Assembly (NCBI GenBank): GCA_019635015.1
Contig: JAHCAG010000004.1
Span: 62,001-126,000 of the forward strand
Length of the DNA: 64,000 nucleotides
Origin: Burkholderiales bacterium
GTDB taxonomy: Bacteria; Pseudomonadota; Gammaproteobacteria; Burkholderiales; SG8-41
Direction: 5' to 3'
Shown here: positions 27,890 through 38,050 of the stretch, piece after piece
Layout of the letters: each line of letters starts with the position of its first letter
Numbering within the stretch: position 1 is the first letter of the stretch
Program-made: the position numbers and the translations under genes
The notes under the pieces: model-generated
Seen by the model: the letters and a program-made list of their open reading frames with translations, nothing else
The model's database searches: none
What the model was told of the DNA's origin: nothing

Positions 27890-28601
27890 TGCAAAACCTG
27901 CACATCAGTGCGCATACGCGCTCCACCGCTGAAACAAAAGGCACATGCGCGGCGCCGCCAATGTGCTCGACATGTGCACGGGGCAGCCGGGCAGACAGAA
28001 AATCCGCAGCTGGCGGCGTTACAACACTGTCATGGTCGCCGTGGATAACCATTGCCGGCTGGCTGATCGCAGGCAACATGACGCGCAGGTCAGTATCACG
28101 CAACCAGCCCAGCATGCGCGCGAGCACTGCGGCATCGGCGGTCTTCCGCGCCGCCAGCAGGCGGTCCAGTTGGCGGATGACGGCACGTGCGCGAAAATCG
28201 CCACGGGTTTCCAGCAGCCGGAACCGGCGCAGCGCGGCTTCGGCATCAGCATCCACCATTGCAGCGAATTCCCCGAATGTCTCCGCCGCCATGCCATGCC
28301 TCCAGTCCGGGGCCGCAACGAATCTGGGGGTCGTCGCCAGCAGAATCAGCCCTTGCACCTGCGCGGCATGGCGGTGCGCCCAGGACAGCGCCAGCTGCCC
28401 GCCGAGCGACCAGCCGGCCACCACACAGCGCGTGGGGGCGCGGGCCGCCAGACGATCGACTGCATCCTCCAGGCTCCCGTTACCGTCAATGTCCGGCGCC
28501 TGTACCGCGATCCGGTCACCGAGTCGTGCCGACACGTCCGTCCAGACACCGCCATGCGCGCCCCAGCCATGCAGCAGCACCAGCGTGGTCACCGTGCTCA
28601 T
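27879..28601 (-). CDS. bioH: Pimeloyl-ACP methyl ester carboxylesterase
   Basis: Removes the methyl group from pimeloyl-ACP methyl ester, ending the BioC-dependent chain. 240 residues of alpha/beta hydrolase fold with oxyanion region [12 protein letters not shown], nucleophile GWSLGGQ, acid region [10 protein letters not shown] and catalytic histidine in GGAAHVPF. It lies between bioF and bioC, overlapping bioF by ATGA, so this operon carries its own BioH. Confidence 0.93.
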   Translation of the reverse strand: MSTVTTLVLLHGWGAHGGVWTDVSARLGDRIAVQAPDIDGNGSLEDAVDRLAARAPTRCVVAGWSLGGQLALSWAHRHAAQVQGLILLATTPRFVAAPDWRHGMAAETFGEFAAMVDADAEAALRRFRLLETRGDFRARAVIRQLDRLLAARKTADAAVLARMLGWLRDTDLRVMLPAISQPAMVIHGDHDSVVTPPAADFLSARLPRAHVEHIGGAAHVPFVSAVERVCALMCRFCNDS

Positions 28602-29752
28602 GCCGGTTCCCGCAATGCGGCAACCAGGCGGTCAACATCATCCGTGGCGTGGTCGGCCGAAAGTGAAATGCGCAGACGCGCGGTGCCCTGCGGCACGGTC
28701 GGCGGCCGTATGGCCGGCACCAGCAGGCCCTGTGCGGCAAGCCGCGCCGACAACGCGAGCGCCCCGGCATTGCCGCCGACCAGCAGCGGCTGTATCGGCG
28801 TATCCGACGGCAGCAGCCGCCAGGGCGCACCCTGCAAGCCCTGCTTCAGCCGCAGGACCAGTTCGCGCAGTCGTTCCCGCCGCCATTCCTCCTGCTCGAT
28901 GATCTGCAGGCTGGCGAGCAGCGCATGCGCCAGCATGGGCGGCGTCGCTGTGGTGTAGATATAGGTGCGCGCATTCTGCAGCAGGCTTTCAATCAGCTCC
29001 TCGCTGCCGGCAACAAAGGCGCCGGACACCCCCGCCGCCTTGCCCAGCGTTGCCATGTAGATCAGGCGGTCCGAGCGGATGCCGAAATGCGCGGTTGTGC
29101 CGCGCCCCTCTGCGCCGAGCACGCCGAAACCGTGGGCATCGTCAATCAGCAGGCAGGCGTCATGGCGCGCGCATATCTCGAGCAGCTCTGCAACCGGGGC
29201 GATGTCGCCATCCATGCTGAACACCGCATCGACGATCACCAGCCGGCGGCGCGCCGGCGTGGTCGCAAGCAGGCGCTCCAGCGCAGTCAGGTCGTTGTGC
29301 GGATAACGCCGCAAGGTCGCCCGCGACAACAACGCCGCATCATTGAGGGACGCGTGGTTGAGACGGTCGGCAAACAACGCGTCGCCGCGTCCGGCAAGTG
29401 CACTGACCACGCCCATGTTCGCCATGTAACCGGTCGAGAACAGCAGTGCCCGCGGCAGACCGACAAAGGCCGCCAGCGCCTCCTCCAGCTCGTGGTGCGC
29501 GGCAGAATGGCCGAGAATCAGGTGGGAAGCACCGGCACCAACGCCGTAGCGGTCGGCGCCCTCTTTGGCCGCAGCCACGATCCGTGGATCGGAGGCCAGC
29601 CCGAGATAGTCATTGGAGCAGAACGCGAGGTAATCACGACCGTCAACGCGGACATGCGCGCGTTGCGGCGACTCCAGCAACCGGCGCCGGCGCCGCAGGC
29701 CCCCGGCATCGCGATGCGCCAGCTCCGCGGCCAGTTCGGCATCCAGCGTCAC
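28598..29752 (-). CDS. bioF: 8-amino-7-oxononanoate synthase
   Basis: PLP enzyme that condenses pimeloyl-ACP with L-alanine. 384 residues. Motifs include [33 protein letters not shown], the [10 protein letters not shown] segment and the PLP lysine in [14 protein letters not shown]. Overlaps bioH by four bases and follows bioB by 18 bases. Confidence 0.96.
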   Translation of the reverse strand: MTLDAELAAELAHRDAGGLRRRRRLLESPQRAHVRVDGRDYLAFCSNDYLGLASDPRIVAAAKEGADRYGVGAGASHLILGHSAAHHELEEALAAFVGLPRALLFSTGYMANMGVVSALAGRGDALFADRLNHASLNDAALLSRATLRRYPHNDLTALERLLATTPARRRLVIVDAVFSMDGDIAPVAELLEICARHDACLLIDDAHGFGVLGAEGRGTTAHFGIRSDRLIYMATLGKAAGVSGAFVAGSEELIESLLQNARTYIYTTATPPMLAHALLASLQIIEQEEWRRERLRELVLRLKQGLQGAPWRLLPSDTPIQPLLVGGNAGALALSARLAAQGLLVPAIRPPTVPQGTARLRISLSADHATDDVDRLVAALREPA

Positions 29753-29770
29753 AAAACGGATTCGCGCAAC

Positions 29771-30763
29771 TCAGGACAGCGCAGGATTCATCGGCCGCAG
29801 GCCGAGCCGGGCAAACAGCGCCTGGTCATTGTCGGCGTCCGGGTTGCCGGTGGTCAGCAGCTTTTCGCCGTAGAAAATCGAATTCGCACCGGCAAGGAAA
29901 CACAGCGCCTGGATCGCGTCGCCCATTTCCTGGCGGCCGGCCGACAACCGCACCATGGCCTTCGGCATGGTGATGCGCGCGCAGGCGATGGTGCGCACGA
30001 ATTCCAGCGGATCCAGCGCCTCGGTGCCGTGCAGCGGTGTTCCCGGCACCTGCACCAGGTTGTTGATCGGCACCGACTCCGGATAGGGATCCATGTTGGC
30101 GAGTTGAGCGATCAATGTCGCCCGCGCAGTGCGAGTCTCACCCATGCCGACGATGCCGCCGCAGCAGACATGCAGCCCCGCCTCGCGCACCTGCTCCAGG
30201 GTATCGATACGGTCGCCGTATTCGCGCGTGGTGATGATCTTGGCGTAGTTGTCGGCCGCGGTATCGATGTTGTGGTTGTAATAATCAAGGCCGGCATCGC
30301 GCAACTGTCCGGCCTGCCCGGGCTTCAGCATGCCCAGCGTCGCACAGGTTTCCATGCCGAGGCCGCGCACCGCCTTCACCATCTCGACAACCTTGTCGAG
30401 GTCGCGCTGTTTCGGACCGCGCCAGGCCGCGCCCATGCAGAAACGCGTTGCGCCCTTCTCGCGCGCCAGGCTTGCCGCAGCCACCACCTCTTCCACGGAC
30501 AGCGTGTCCTGGTTTTCGACGCCGGTGTGGTAGCGCGCCGCCTGCGGACAATAGCCGCAATCCTCGGAACAGCCCCCGGTCTTGATCGACAGCAGCGTCG
30601 ACAGCTGCACTGCATTCGGATTGAAGTGTTCGCGGTGCACCTGCTGCGCACGGAACAGCAGGTCATTGAAGGGCAGCGCAAACAGCTCCTCGATGGCTGC
30701 CACGCTCCAGCGCGGCGTGTCGGCGGAAACACGTCCCGCTTCGTTGTGTGTAATGGTGTCCAT
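29771..30763 (-). CDS. bioB: Biotin synthase
   Basis: Radical SAM enzyme that inserts sulfur in dethiobiotin. About 330 residues. The radical SAM cluster motif CSEDCGYC lies in [31 protein letters not shown] and the [10 protein letters not shown] region are typical, and the [2Fe-2S] ligand Arg region [14 protein letters not shown] is present. ATG 30763 is preferred over ATG 30778 because a GGGG stretch lies upstream of it. First gene of the operon, divergent from comF. Confidence 0.96.
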   Translation of the reverse strand: MDTITHNEAGRVSADTPRWSVAAIEELFALPFNDLLFRAQQVHREHFNPNAVQLSTLLSIKTGGCSEDCGYCPQAARYHTGVENQDTLSVEEVVAAASLAREKGATRFCMGAAWRGPKQRDLDKVVEMVKAVRGLGMETCATLGMLKPGQAGQLRDAGLDYYNHNIDTAADNYAKIITTREYGDRIDTLEQVREAGLHVCCGGIVGMGETRTARATLIAQLANMDPYPESVPINNLVQVPGTPLHGTEALDPLEFVRTIACARITMPKAMVRLSAGRQEMGDAIQALCFLAGANSIFYGEKLLTTGNPDADNDQALFARLGLRPMNPALS

Positions 30764-30782
30764 GACTAGCTGCCCCATAAAA

Positions 30783-30804
30783 TATCAATAAAAACAAATA
30801 CTTA
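30783..30804 (+). repeat. AT-rich junction element, copy C
   Basis: Plus-strand TATCAATAAAAACAAATACT followed by TA. It lies in the divergent gap between bioB (minus) and comF (plus), 31 bases before the comF start. It shares the TATCAA start with copy A and the core with copies A and D. Confidence 0.55.
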
Positions 30805-30835
30805 GTGACATTCATTATCGCGGAAGCCATCCATC

Positions 30836-31543
30836 TTGTCAAATAATGCAAACCGCCTGTTTGACAAGTTGAGCGACAGGCTCGGACGGCTGCTGGCGAG
30901 CCGCTGCCTGCTCTGCACCGCCTCCGCGGACCGCCACAGCCTGTGCACTGAATGCCTTGAGGATCTGCCATGGCTGGATATGGCAGTCTGCAGAATCTGC
31001 GCCCATCCACTGCCGGCGCCGGGCATCTGCGGCCGCTGCATCGCCGAGCCCCCGCATTACGACCACGTCACCGCCGCCTGCCGCTACGCCTTTCCGCTGG
31101 ACGGGCTGATCCAGTCCTACAAGTACGGCGGACGTCTTGTCGCGGGCCCGGCACTGGCCGCGCTGCTGGCGCCGCGCATCCGGACACGCCCTGACCTGAT
31201 TCTGCCGATTCCGCTGACTGCCCGGCGCCTGCGCGAGCGCGGCTTCAACCAGGCGCTCGAACTGGCACGGATCATCGGCAGGGAACTCAATGCACCGGTG
31301 GACGCCGGGCTCTGCATCAAGACCCGCGACACCGCGCCGCAAACCCGCCTGCCGTGGAAAACGCGACGCAAGAACATCCGCGGCGCTTTTGTGGTGCTCG
31401 GCAGCGTCGAAGGATGCCATGTCGCCGTGGTCGATGACGTGCTCACCACCGGTGCGACGCTCAGTGAGGTCGCGCGCAACCTGAAGCGCGCGGGAGCAGT
31501 CAGCGTGACGGGTTACGTGATCGCGCGCACCGCCAGCCGCTGA
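30836..31543 (+). CDS. ComF family phosphoribosyltransferase-like protein
   Basis: ComF proteins are linked to DNA uptake in competent bacteria. 235 residues. The N-terminus is a zinc-ribbon type with Cys pairs (RCLLC, LCTEC, CRIC, CGRC), followed by the PRTase domain with LPIPLTARRLRERGFNQALE and the PRPP loop VAVVDDVLTTGAT. No ATG fits; TTG 30836 is used, with poor ribosome-binding signal, so the true start is uncertain. It is convergent with mshN, 15 bases away. Confidence 0.88.
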   Translation: MSNNANRLFDKLSDRLGRLLASRCLLCTASADRHSLCTECLEDLPWLDMAVCRICAHPLPAPGICGRCIAEPPHYDHVTAACRYAFPLDGLIQSYKYGGRLVAGPALAALLAPRIRTRPDLILPIPLTARRLRERGFNQALELARIIGRELNAPVDAGLCIKTRDTAPQTRLPWKTRRKNIRGAFVVLGSVEGCHVAVVDDVLTTGATLSEVARNLKRAGAVSVTGYVIARTASR

Positions 31544-31558
31544 CCGGCGCGGCAGTAT

Positions 31559-32686
31559 TCAGCGCAGGCGCTGTTCGGCAAAGGCCTGCAGGTCGGCGGA
31601 CAGGTTGCCGCTCGCCCTGGCACGGCGATAGGCCTCCTGCGCATCGGCCGTCCGCCCCAGGGCCTCCAGCGAAACCCCCAGCCCGAGCAGCCATACGCCG
31701 ACGCCGCCACGGCGGCTCAGAGCCTGCTGGAACTGCGCCACGGCTTCGGCATGTTTCTGCTGGCGCTGCAGCAGTCCGGCATGAAAGGCAATATGGTCCG
31801 GGCTCGCGCCCGGGTATTCGAGGCTGCGCGCCAGCGTCTGCGCACCGGCATCGAGTTCTCCCGCCTCCACCTGCAGCCGCGCCAGCGTCATCGCAAAACC
31901 ATGCTGTGCAGGCGACAGTTGCAGCCCCTCCTGCAACACCCGCGCCGCATCCGCATGGCGGCGGCCGTCGAGCAGAACGCCGACCAGGGCCTGGCGCGCC
32001 GCATGATGTGTCGCATCGACCTGCAGCGCCGCCTCGAAGGCACTGCGCGCCTCGGCGAACTGTCCCTGGTGCAGCGCCACCGTCCCGCGGGCATATTCGG
32101 ACTCGGCGCGTTGCCGGAGTGTCGGCTCGCGGACCTGTTTATCGATTTCAGCAACCGGCCGGGGGACCACCTTTGTCACCGGCGGTGATGTTATTGCCGC
32201 CTGCAGCGGGGGCTTTTCCGCCACAACCCGTTCGGCAGACGGCGGCTTCTGCGGCGGACGGGGCGCAGCTGTCACCTCGGTTTCCACCGGTTTTTGCGCG
32301 GGCGCCGGACTGGCGGCGCGCGGCGCCACGATGGCGGCAGTCGCAATCGGCGCAGGCGTTTCCGCAGCAGCTTCCGGTTGCTGCGACAAGTCCAGTGTCA
32401 GCCGGCGCGCGATCCACTCTTCCTGTCGCAGTGGGGCCTCCTGCAATGCCGGGCCGGCGGCCACCGGGACCGTCTGCGGCAAGCCGCCACCCTGCTGCAT
32501 CCACCACCAGGCGCCCGCCGCCAGCAGGGCAACACCCGCCAGCGCGACGGCGATGGCGGACAGCGGCAGGCGCTGCGACGACGCATCGCCCGGAAGCGCA
32601 CGCACGTGATCGGGTATGCGGTTGCGTTCGATGCCCGAAGCACGACGGCGCTCGAGTTCGACCAGCATCTGGTTGATGACGCTCAT
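31559..32686 (-). CDS. mshN: MSHA biogenesis protein MshN
   Basis: 375 residues. A short cytoplasmic start (MSVINQMLVELERRRAS) is followed by a membrane helix (LSAIAVALAGVALLAAGAWW), a Pro/Ala-rich linker of about 120 residues and C-terminal TPR repeats (YARGTVALHQGQFAEARSAF, VGVLLDGRRHADAARVLQEG). This layout matches MshN. The start overlaps mshM by ATGA. Last gene of the MSHA cluster. Confidence 0.87.
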   Translation of the reverse strand: MSVINQMLVELERRRASGIERNRIPDHVRALPGDASSQRLPLSAIAVALAGVALLAAGAWWWMQQGGGLPQTVPVAAGPALQEAPLRQEEWIARRLTLDLSQQPEAAAETPAPIATAAIVAPRAASPAPAQKPVETEVTAAPRPPQKPPSAERVVAEKPPLQAAITSPPVTKVVPRPVAEIDKQVREPTLRQRAESEYARGTVALHQGQFAEARSAFEAALQVDATHHAARQALVGVLLDGRRHADAARVLQEGLQLSPAQHGFAMTLARLQVEAGELDAGAQTLARSLEYPGASPDHIAFHAGLLQRQQKHAEAVAQFQQALSRRGGVGVWLLGLGVSLEALGRTADAQEAYRRARASGNLSADLQAFAEQRLR

Positions 32687-33576
32687 TGCATATAGGCCAG
32701 AGTGATGCCGCCCGCCACCAGCACGACGGCGGCCGCGGCCAGCCACCAGCGGTGCGGAGCCGATGCCGCAGCGGGCGTATCGGCTGCGGCGTTGCCCACA
32801 TGGTGCGGCTGCACCTGCTGCACGCCTTCACCGAAAGCCAGCAATAGCGACTTGTGGGCAATGATGTTGACCAGCCGCGGGATGCCACGGCTCGCGCGGT
32901 GCAGGCGCCGCACCGCAGCCGGCACGAACAGCCGGTTGCCGCGATAACCGGCAACCCGCAGCCGGTGGGTCAGATACTGCTCCACCTCTGCCGCACTGAG
33001 CGCAGAGAGGCGGTACTGGAAGGTGATGCGCTGGCGCAACTGGCGTATCGATTCCCGGGCAAGACGCTCATCCAGTTCAGGCTGTCCGAACAGCACGACC
33101 TGCAGCAGCTTGCGTTTCTCGGTTTCGAGATTGGTCAGCAGGCGCAGCGATTCCAGCGTCTCCTGCGGCATCGCCTGCGCCTCGTCCATGCAGGCCACCA
33201 CGGTCTTGCCTGCCCGCGCAAAATCGAGCAGCGCGTGGTTGAGTTCGCGCAACAGATGGTGCTGGTCGGCACCGCGGTCGATTTTGACGCCCAGTTCGTC
33301 CGCCAGCGCAAACATCAGGGTCTGCGGCTCGAGATAGGGATTGGGAATGTAGGCGGAGACGAAACGCGCGGGATCCAGCGCATGCAGGAAACGGCGGCAG
33401 AGCAGCGTCTTGCCGGTGCCGACCTCGCCGGTCACCTTCATGAAACCCTCGCCGTTGCGCGCGGCAATCAGCAGCGTGTTCAACGCCTCCTGGTGGGAAT
33501 TGCAGGCGTAGGCGAAGCTGGTGTCCGGCGTAATGCCGAACGGCGGTTCACGCAGGCCGAAATGCGCTTCGTACAT
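32683..33576 (-). CDS. mshM: MSHA biogenesis ATPase MshM
   Basis: ExeA/GspA-like AAA ATPase with a C-terminal membrane helix (WWLAAAAVVLVAGGITLAYM). 297 residues. It begins MYEAHFGLREPPFGITPDTS, the ExeA-type signature, then Walker A TGEVGTGKTLLCR and Walker B VVACMDEAQAM. ATPases of this group help secretin assembly. The gene is 12 bases after mshL and overlaps mshN. Confidence 0.92.
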   Translation of the reverse strand: MYEAHFGLREPPFGITPDTSFAYACNSHQEALNTLLIAARNGEGFMKVTGEVGTGKTLLCRRFLHALDPARFVSAYIPNPYLEPQTLMFALADELGVKIDRGADQHHLLRELNHALLDFARAGKTVVACMDEAQAMPQETLESLRLLTNLETEKRKLLQVVLFGQPELDERLARESIRQLRQRITFQYRLSALSAAEVEQYLTHRLRVAGYRGNRLFVPAAVRRLHRASRGIPRLVNIIAHKSLLLAFGEGVQQVQPHHVGNAAADTPAAASAPHRWWLAAAAVVLVAGGITLAYMQ

Positions 33577-33588
33577 GGCGCAAGCCTA

Positions 33589-35358
33589 TCACCGTTGCGG
33601 CTCCGGTGCGCCCATTGCACGGATGCGGTCCCGCGTCTGCAGCAGGTCTTCCTGCCAGTTGCGGTCGCTGTGGATGATGGTCGGCTTGAGCAGGATCACG
33701 AGCTCGCTTTTCACGTTGCTGGAATCGCGCTGCCGGAACAGGTTGCCCAGGCCCGGCGCATCGCCGACGCCCGGCACCTGGCTGCGGCCGCTGACCGACT
33801 GCTGGCGCATCAGGCCGCCGATGGCGACGATATTGCCGTCCTGCACGCGGACGATGGTGTCGGTCTCGTTGACGTCGCTGGAAGCCAGCGGCAGCGTGAA
33901 GGATCCGAGGCTGCCGAGGTCGATGACCTTGCGCCGCTCGACCACGCTGCTGACCGAGGGATGGATGTGCAGGATGATGTTGTTGCTGCCGTCGATCTGC
34001 GGCGTCACATCGAGCGCGATGCCGGAGAAAAAGGGCGCGACGGTGATCGTAGGCGTCACCGTGGTGTTGGTGCCGCTGGTGCTCGAGGTGGTGCTGACGT
34101 TGGTGACGAAGAAATCGTCGGTCCCCACCTTGAGCACGGCCTTCTGGTTGTTGATGGTCGCCACCCGCGGGCTCGACAATACGTTGACCCCGCCCTGCGT
34201 TTCGAGGAAGGACAGCAGTGCAGCGAAATTCTGGGTCTGCAGCGCAAGCCCGAAGATGCCGCCCGCCGCGCCCGTGCCCAGTGCCAGCGCACCCGCCACC
34301 CCGGCAACCGAACCACCGCTCAGTGCCGAATTGCCGAGCACCGTGCCGTCTGCCGAACGCGCAGTGGGCGCGCTGATGGCGCCACTGCGGTTGAGCGTCG
34401 CGCCCGGTGCCAGCACCCCCGCGCCGAAGCTTGTACTGCCGTCACGGAATCCGGCCCAGTTGATGCCCGCCTGGTAGCCGTCGCGCAGCGTGACCTCGAT
34501 GATTTTCGCCTCCAGCACGACCTGCCGCTCGACGATCAGCTGCATCGACTTGAGAAACTGCTCAACGCCACGCAACTCCGTCGGCATTGCACGCACCACG
34601 ACCACGCCCGACTGTGCATTGACCACCACGCTGCGCCCGGCGCCGCCGCCAAGGATGGCATTCAGCGATTTCTGGATGTCACCCCAGAAATCCGAGTCGG
34701 AAGTCGTGGTCACCCGCGTGCTTTCGGCCGCACGCGTGTTGCCGGCACCGGTGGGTCCGGTGGTCGGCACCGGCACGCTGCCCGCAGTCGGAGTACCGGG
34801 GCTGGAAGGCGCATCGGTGATCGAACCCGAACTGACCCGGGTCTGGGTCTGCCCGCGGCGCTGGGCCTGCAGGTAGTTGACCTGGAAAATGCGGGTCTGG
34901 AGGGTGGCCGGCAACACGATGATGCGGTTGCCCTGCACGTTGTAATCGAAACCGTAGAGGTCGCGCAGGGTGTCGAGTGCCTCGGTCACCGTGACGTCCT
35001 TCAGATGCACCGAGAGCTCGCCCTTGACGTCCGGGTGCAGCACCATGCTGTAGCGGGTGCCGGACACGATGGCCATGAATACCTGCCCGGCAGGCGCATT
35101 GTTGACCGACAGGTCGAAGCGGGTTTCGGGCTTCTGGATGTCGGCACGCGGCATCTCCACCACCAGTGGCGGCAACAGCGCCTGGCTGACCGCCTCCGGG
35201 GTTACCGGCTTGCGCTCGCTGGCGGCCTGATCGAGTTCCCTGTAAATCGTGTCCTGCGCCACGTTCGGGCGTTGCGGCAAGTCCGCGCAGCCCGCGACGA
35301 GCACGCTCATCGCGACGGCCATCCATCGTTGCATGTCTTTGCGCCTGTTAATGTTCAT
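33589..35358 (-). CDS. mshL: MSHA secretin MshL
   Basis: Outer-membrane secretin through which the pilus exits. 589 residues with a lipoprotein signal (MAVAMSVLVAGC), an STN-type N-terminal domain (VFMAIVSGTRYSMVLHPDVK), a Ser/Thr-rich linker near residues 175-225 and the C-terminal secretin domain, including VLSSPRVATINNQKAVLKVG and GNIVAIGGLMRQQ. It overlaps mshK by ATGA. A downstream ATG at 35334 is possible. Confidence 0.95.
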   Translation of the reverse strand: MNINRRKDMQRWMAVAMSVLVAGCADLPQRPNVAQDTIYRELDQAASERKPVTPEAVSQALLPPLVVEMPRADIQKPETRFDLSVNNAPAGQVFMAIVSGTRYSMVLHPDVKGELSVHLKDVTVTEALDTLRDLYGFDYNVQGNRIIVLPATLQTRIFQVNYLQAQRRGQTQTRVSSGSITDAPSSPGTPTAGSVPVPTTGPTGAGNTRAAESTRVTTTSDSDFWGDIQKSLNAILGGGAGRSVVVNAQSGVVVVRAMPTELRGVEQFLKSMQLIVERQVVLEAKIIEVTLRDGYQAGINWAGFRDGSTSFGAGVLAPGATLNRSGAISAPTARSADGTVLGNSALSGGSVAGVAGALALGTGAAGGIFGLALQTQNFAALLSFLETQGGVNVLSSPRVATINNQKAVLKVGTDDFFVTNVSTTSSTSGTNTTVTPTITVAPFFSGIALDVTPQIDGSNNIILHIHPSVSSVVERRKVIDLGSLGSFTLPLASSDVNETDTIVRVQDGNIVAIGGLMRQQSVSGRSQVPGVGDAPGLGNLFRQRDSSNVKSELVILLKPTIIHSDRNWQEDLLQTRDRIRAMGAPEPQR

Positions 35359-35738
35359 TTTTTCGTTTTTCCGGCGGCGGTTTCGCCGCGCTGCATTTTG
35401 TCCGCGGGGCGTTTATCCACCTGCGGATAAAGGCTCAGCACGATGGTCTCCGATCCGTCTTTCAGTTCGGCCTCGCTGTCCGTCAGCCGCACCAGGCGCG
35501 CCGATCCGTAACGCCCCCCGAGCAGCACCATCTGCCCGCTGATCATGGCCATCTTGCGACCGGGCGACAGCATCACCGACTGCAACACCGGTCCACCGCC
35601 GGCTGCAGCAGCGCCTCCCGCGGCTGCCAGCGCCGCCGGCGGCCGCGTCGGGTCCGCCAGTCCTTGGGCTGATGCCGTCGTCGCAGCCACAATGAACATT
35701 CCCGCCAAAACTGTTACTTTTTTGATCGACATGCTCAT
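35355..35738 (-). CDS. mshK: MSHA biogenesis protein MshK
   Basis: 127 residues with a signal peptide (VTVLAGMFIVAATTASA) and a short periplasmic domain starting LADPTRPPAAL, typical of MshK/PilP-like proteins that link the secretin to the inner-membrane platform. An Ala/Gly-rich stretch follows. ATG 35738 overlaps the mshJ stop (ATGA); a second ATG at 35732 is also in frame. Confidence 0.85.
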   Translation of the reverse strand: MSMSIKKVTVLAGMFIVAATTASAQGLADPTRPPAALAAAGGAAAAGGGPVLQSVMLSPGRKMAMISGQMVLLGGRYGSARLVRLTDSEAELKDGSETIVLSLYPQVDKRPADKMQRGETAAGKTKK

Positions 35739-36421
35739 ACCACCAGCCACGCCTTGTTGAGGCTCAGGGTATGCAATGTCAGGGTCAGGCGCAACCGCGG
35801 ATGGCCGCTCGCATCGAGCTCGGCCTTGCCCCAGAACAACTGCCACGGCAGGGCTTCCAGCCGCTTCAGATAGGCATGCAGCTCTGCATAGGACCCTTCG
35901 ACCTGGATCTCAAAACTGTGCTGATAGATGCCACGCCCGCTCTCCGCCGCCTGCGCCTTGGGATCGGCGGCCTTGGCCGCGCCGTTGGTCTGGTAACGCT
36001 GGACCGGCAGCTTGTGCAGGCTGACCAGTGCGAGGCCGCGTTCGCGGGCCAGCACGCCCTCGAGCAGGCTGGACACCTGGTCCGGCGGCACCAGTTGCTT
36101 CTGCAATCCCTGCAGGCGCTGGTCCATCTCCGCAATCTGCTTGCGCAACTCATCGCGATAACGCCGCTTCACTTCGTCCGGATCTTCCTGGCCGCGGCTG
36201 GCGGACAGTGCCAGTTCGCCGGCACGGATGGCCGCCCGCGCTTCGGTGAGCTGGCCGGACAGGCGTTTGTACTGGGCTGCCATCGGCGCCAGCGAGAAGG
36301 TATCAAACAGCACGACCACGGCCGCCACGCCAAGGCCCGCCATCAGGGCCCGCTCGCGCAGGGAACGCGCATTGAACAGGGCGCTCCACTGACGCCAAAG
36401 CTCCGGCAATCGGGCCATCAT
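35735..36421 (-). CDS. mshJ: MSHA biogenesis protein MshJ
   Basis: 228 residues with one membrane helix near residues 27-43 (MAGLGVAAVVVLFDTFSLAP), a coiled coil (RRYRDELRKQIAEMDQRLQG) and a C-terminal ferredoxin-like region (ELHAYLKRLEALPWQLFWGK). This is the MshJ/PilO layout for an alignment-complex subunit. Overlaps mshK and mshI2 by four bases each. Confidence 0.88.
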   Translation of the reverse strand: MMARLPELWRQWSALFNARSLRERALMAGLGVAAVVVLFDTFSLAPMAAQYKRLSGQLTEARAAIRAGELALSASRGQEDPDEVKRRYRDELRKQIAEMDQRLQGLQKQLVPPDQVSSLLEGVLARERGLALVSLHKLPVQRYQTNGAAKAADPKAQAAESGRGIYQHSFEIQVEGSYAELHAYLKRLEALPWQLFWGKAELDASGHPRLRLTLTLHTLSLNKAWLVV

Positions 36422-37077
36422 TTCTTCGCTCCGCCGGCTTCGGATTTTTCACCGGCATTCACGGTCGTCAGCACAAAATCGATATACGGTGGCGTCTCGG
36501 CCTTGCTGTCGGCATCCTTGGCCGGAGCTGGCGGCGGCCGCCGCATTTCAAGAGCGGAGAATTCGCGCCCCTGCAGAACCGGTTCCTTGTTGAGTTTCCG
36601 GATGTACGTCGGCACCAGATCCGGCGCCATCACCCGCCCCTGCAGCGCAACCTCTCCGCCACCGCCGACGGTGAATCCGGTGAGCCACAGGCCCTCCAGG
36701 GACTGCCGTGAAAATGCCTGGAAGTACCCGGCAAAACCGCTGCGGTTGCCAAGACCGCCGCCCTCCAGCACCGCCATGCTCTCGCGCGCCATTTTCAGAT
36801 CCATTTCCAGACGCTGCACTTCGGCATCCAGTCCGGTATTGCCCGCCTGTGCCGAACCCTCGCCTTTCAGGCGCGCGGTGTAGGTCGTCTGCGCCCTGAG
36901 CAGGGTCTGCGCGGATGCGAGTTCCTCGCGCAGGCCGGAGAGCCGGTGGGCATCGTAAAACTGCAGCGCGGACATCACCACCACGGCAGCGGCCACCAGC
37001 ATGAGCGTGCGCCCCAGCGTCAGGAACTGGCGCTGCTTGCGGAATGCGGGCCCCAGCAGATTGACGTACTGGCGCAT
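36418..37077 (-). CDS. MSHA biogenesis protein MshI2 (PilN-like)
   Basis: 219 residues with an N-terminal MRQYVNLLGPAFRKQR segment that in PilN contacts PilM, a membrane helix (LMLVAAAVVVMSALQFYDAH), a coiled coil and a PilN-type domain (LEGLWLTGFTVGGGGEVALQ). The C-terminal 30 residues are Pro/Ala-rich. It overlaps mshI by one base. It would form the inner-membrane platform with MshI and MshJ. Confidence 0.87.
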   Translation of the reverse strand: MRQYVNLLGPAFRKQRQFLTLGRTLMLVAAAVVVMSALQFYDAHRLSGLREELASAQTLLRAQTTYTARLKGEGSAQAGNTGLDAEVQRLEMDLKMARESMAVLEGGGLGNRSGFAGYFQAFSRQSLEGLWLTGFTVGGGGEVALQGRVMAPDLVPTYIRKLNKEPVLQGREFSALEMRRPPPAPAKDADSKAETPPYIDFVLTTVNAGEKSEAGGAKK

Positions 37078-38006
37078 CAGATGGCCGCTCCTTCACGCAA
37101 TGCGGCGCCGATCATCTGCAGGCACTGCGACTGGCGCAGTGGATCACGCAATTCCGGCACACCCGGAAAATCGACCACCTGCCCGAGATCAAGCAGGCTC
37201 ACCGGCACGGTCAGGTTTGCCCCCAGGTATTCGGCCAAGCGATCAGCGTCCGGCACCTGCGAAATCACCAGCCGCGATACCGACACGCTGCGGAACTGGC
37301 GGTCAAAATGGTCCAACGAACGCTGCAGTTCCAATGCAATGCGGTCGTAACGCTCGGTTTCATCGGCACCCGGCACAAAATCGCGCAGGGACACCTCGAT
37401 GCGGCGGGCCTGGTACAGCTCCCCGCCGCTGGTGAAGGTCAGCAAGGCGCCGCCGTCGTCGAAACAGAGCATCGCCAGTCCGCGACCTTGCTGCTCGAAC
37501 AGGGTGGCCATGTTGCGCTGGGCAAGTTCCGGCACATCGACCACTTCGAGATCAATGTCGGCGTCATTGAATGGTTGTATGGCGGCTGCAATCACTTCGT
37601 TGCGTGCCGCGACCGCCAGCATCTGCGCCGCACGGCCGGCATTCTCGGCGCCCGGCACACGGACCGCGTCCACCACCGCAGTCTCGACCGGGTAATCAAT
37701 CATGTCCTTGATCGACCAGCGCACGGCGTTTTTGGCCTCTGCAGCCGGCACGTTCGGCGCATCCACGGTAAGCATCTGGTACTCGTTCGACTTCAGCAGC
37801 GTGGTGCACTGGTAACGATCGAGATTCAGTTCCTTGCGCAGGCGCCGCAACGTATCGACGTCACTGCCTTCCTTGCGGAAGGATTCGCAGAGCAGCACCT
37901 CGGGGCGCTGCTTGCCTTCGACCAGGACATGGGAAAGGTCAATGCGATCCGCATGCAGATTGAGGCACAACCACCCAGGACGTTGTTTTTTTCCAAATAA
38001 ATTCAT
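37077..38006 (-). CDS. mshI: MSHA biogenesis protein MshI (PilM-like)
   Basis: 309 residues, predicted cytoplasmic, with the actin-like PilM pattern: LCLNLHADRIDLSHV, LTVDAPNVPAAEAKNAVRWS and LAMLCFDDGGALLTFTSGGE. It would bind the N-terminus of the PilN-like protein. ATG 38006 begins MNLFGKKQRPG, a common MshI start. First gene of the I-N half of the pilus cluster. The 117 bases upstream are AT-rich; a TTGACT at 38058-38063 (minus) is followed 15 bases on by TATTTT, a weak promoter candidate. Confidence 0.9.
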   Translation of the reverse strand: MNLFGKKQRPGWLCLNLHADRIDLSHVLVEGKQRPEVLLCESFRKEGSDVDTLRRLRKELNLDRYQCTTLLKSNEYQMLTVDAPNVPAAEAKNAVRWSIKDMIDYPVETAVVDAVRVPGAENAGRAAQMLAVAARNEVIAAAIQPFNDADIDLEVVDVPELAQRNMATLFEQQGRGLAMLCFDDGGALLTFTSGGELYQARRIEVSLRDFVPGADETERYDRIALELQRSLDHFDRQFRSVSVSRLVISQVPDADRLAEYLGANLTVPVSLLDLGQVVDFPGVPELRDPLRQSQCLQMIGAALREGAAI

Positions 38007-38050
38007 GCTCGTGGGGGCCCTCGGAGACACCCCCGAAAATAACATATTTT

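Noticed and set aside
32854..35430. 858-codon plus-strand frame opposite mshM and mshL
   Set aside because: Antisense to two clear genes and without recognisable motifs.
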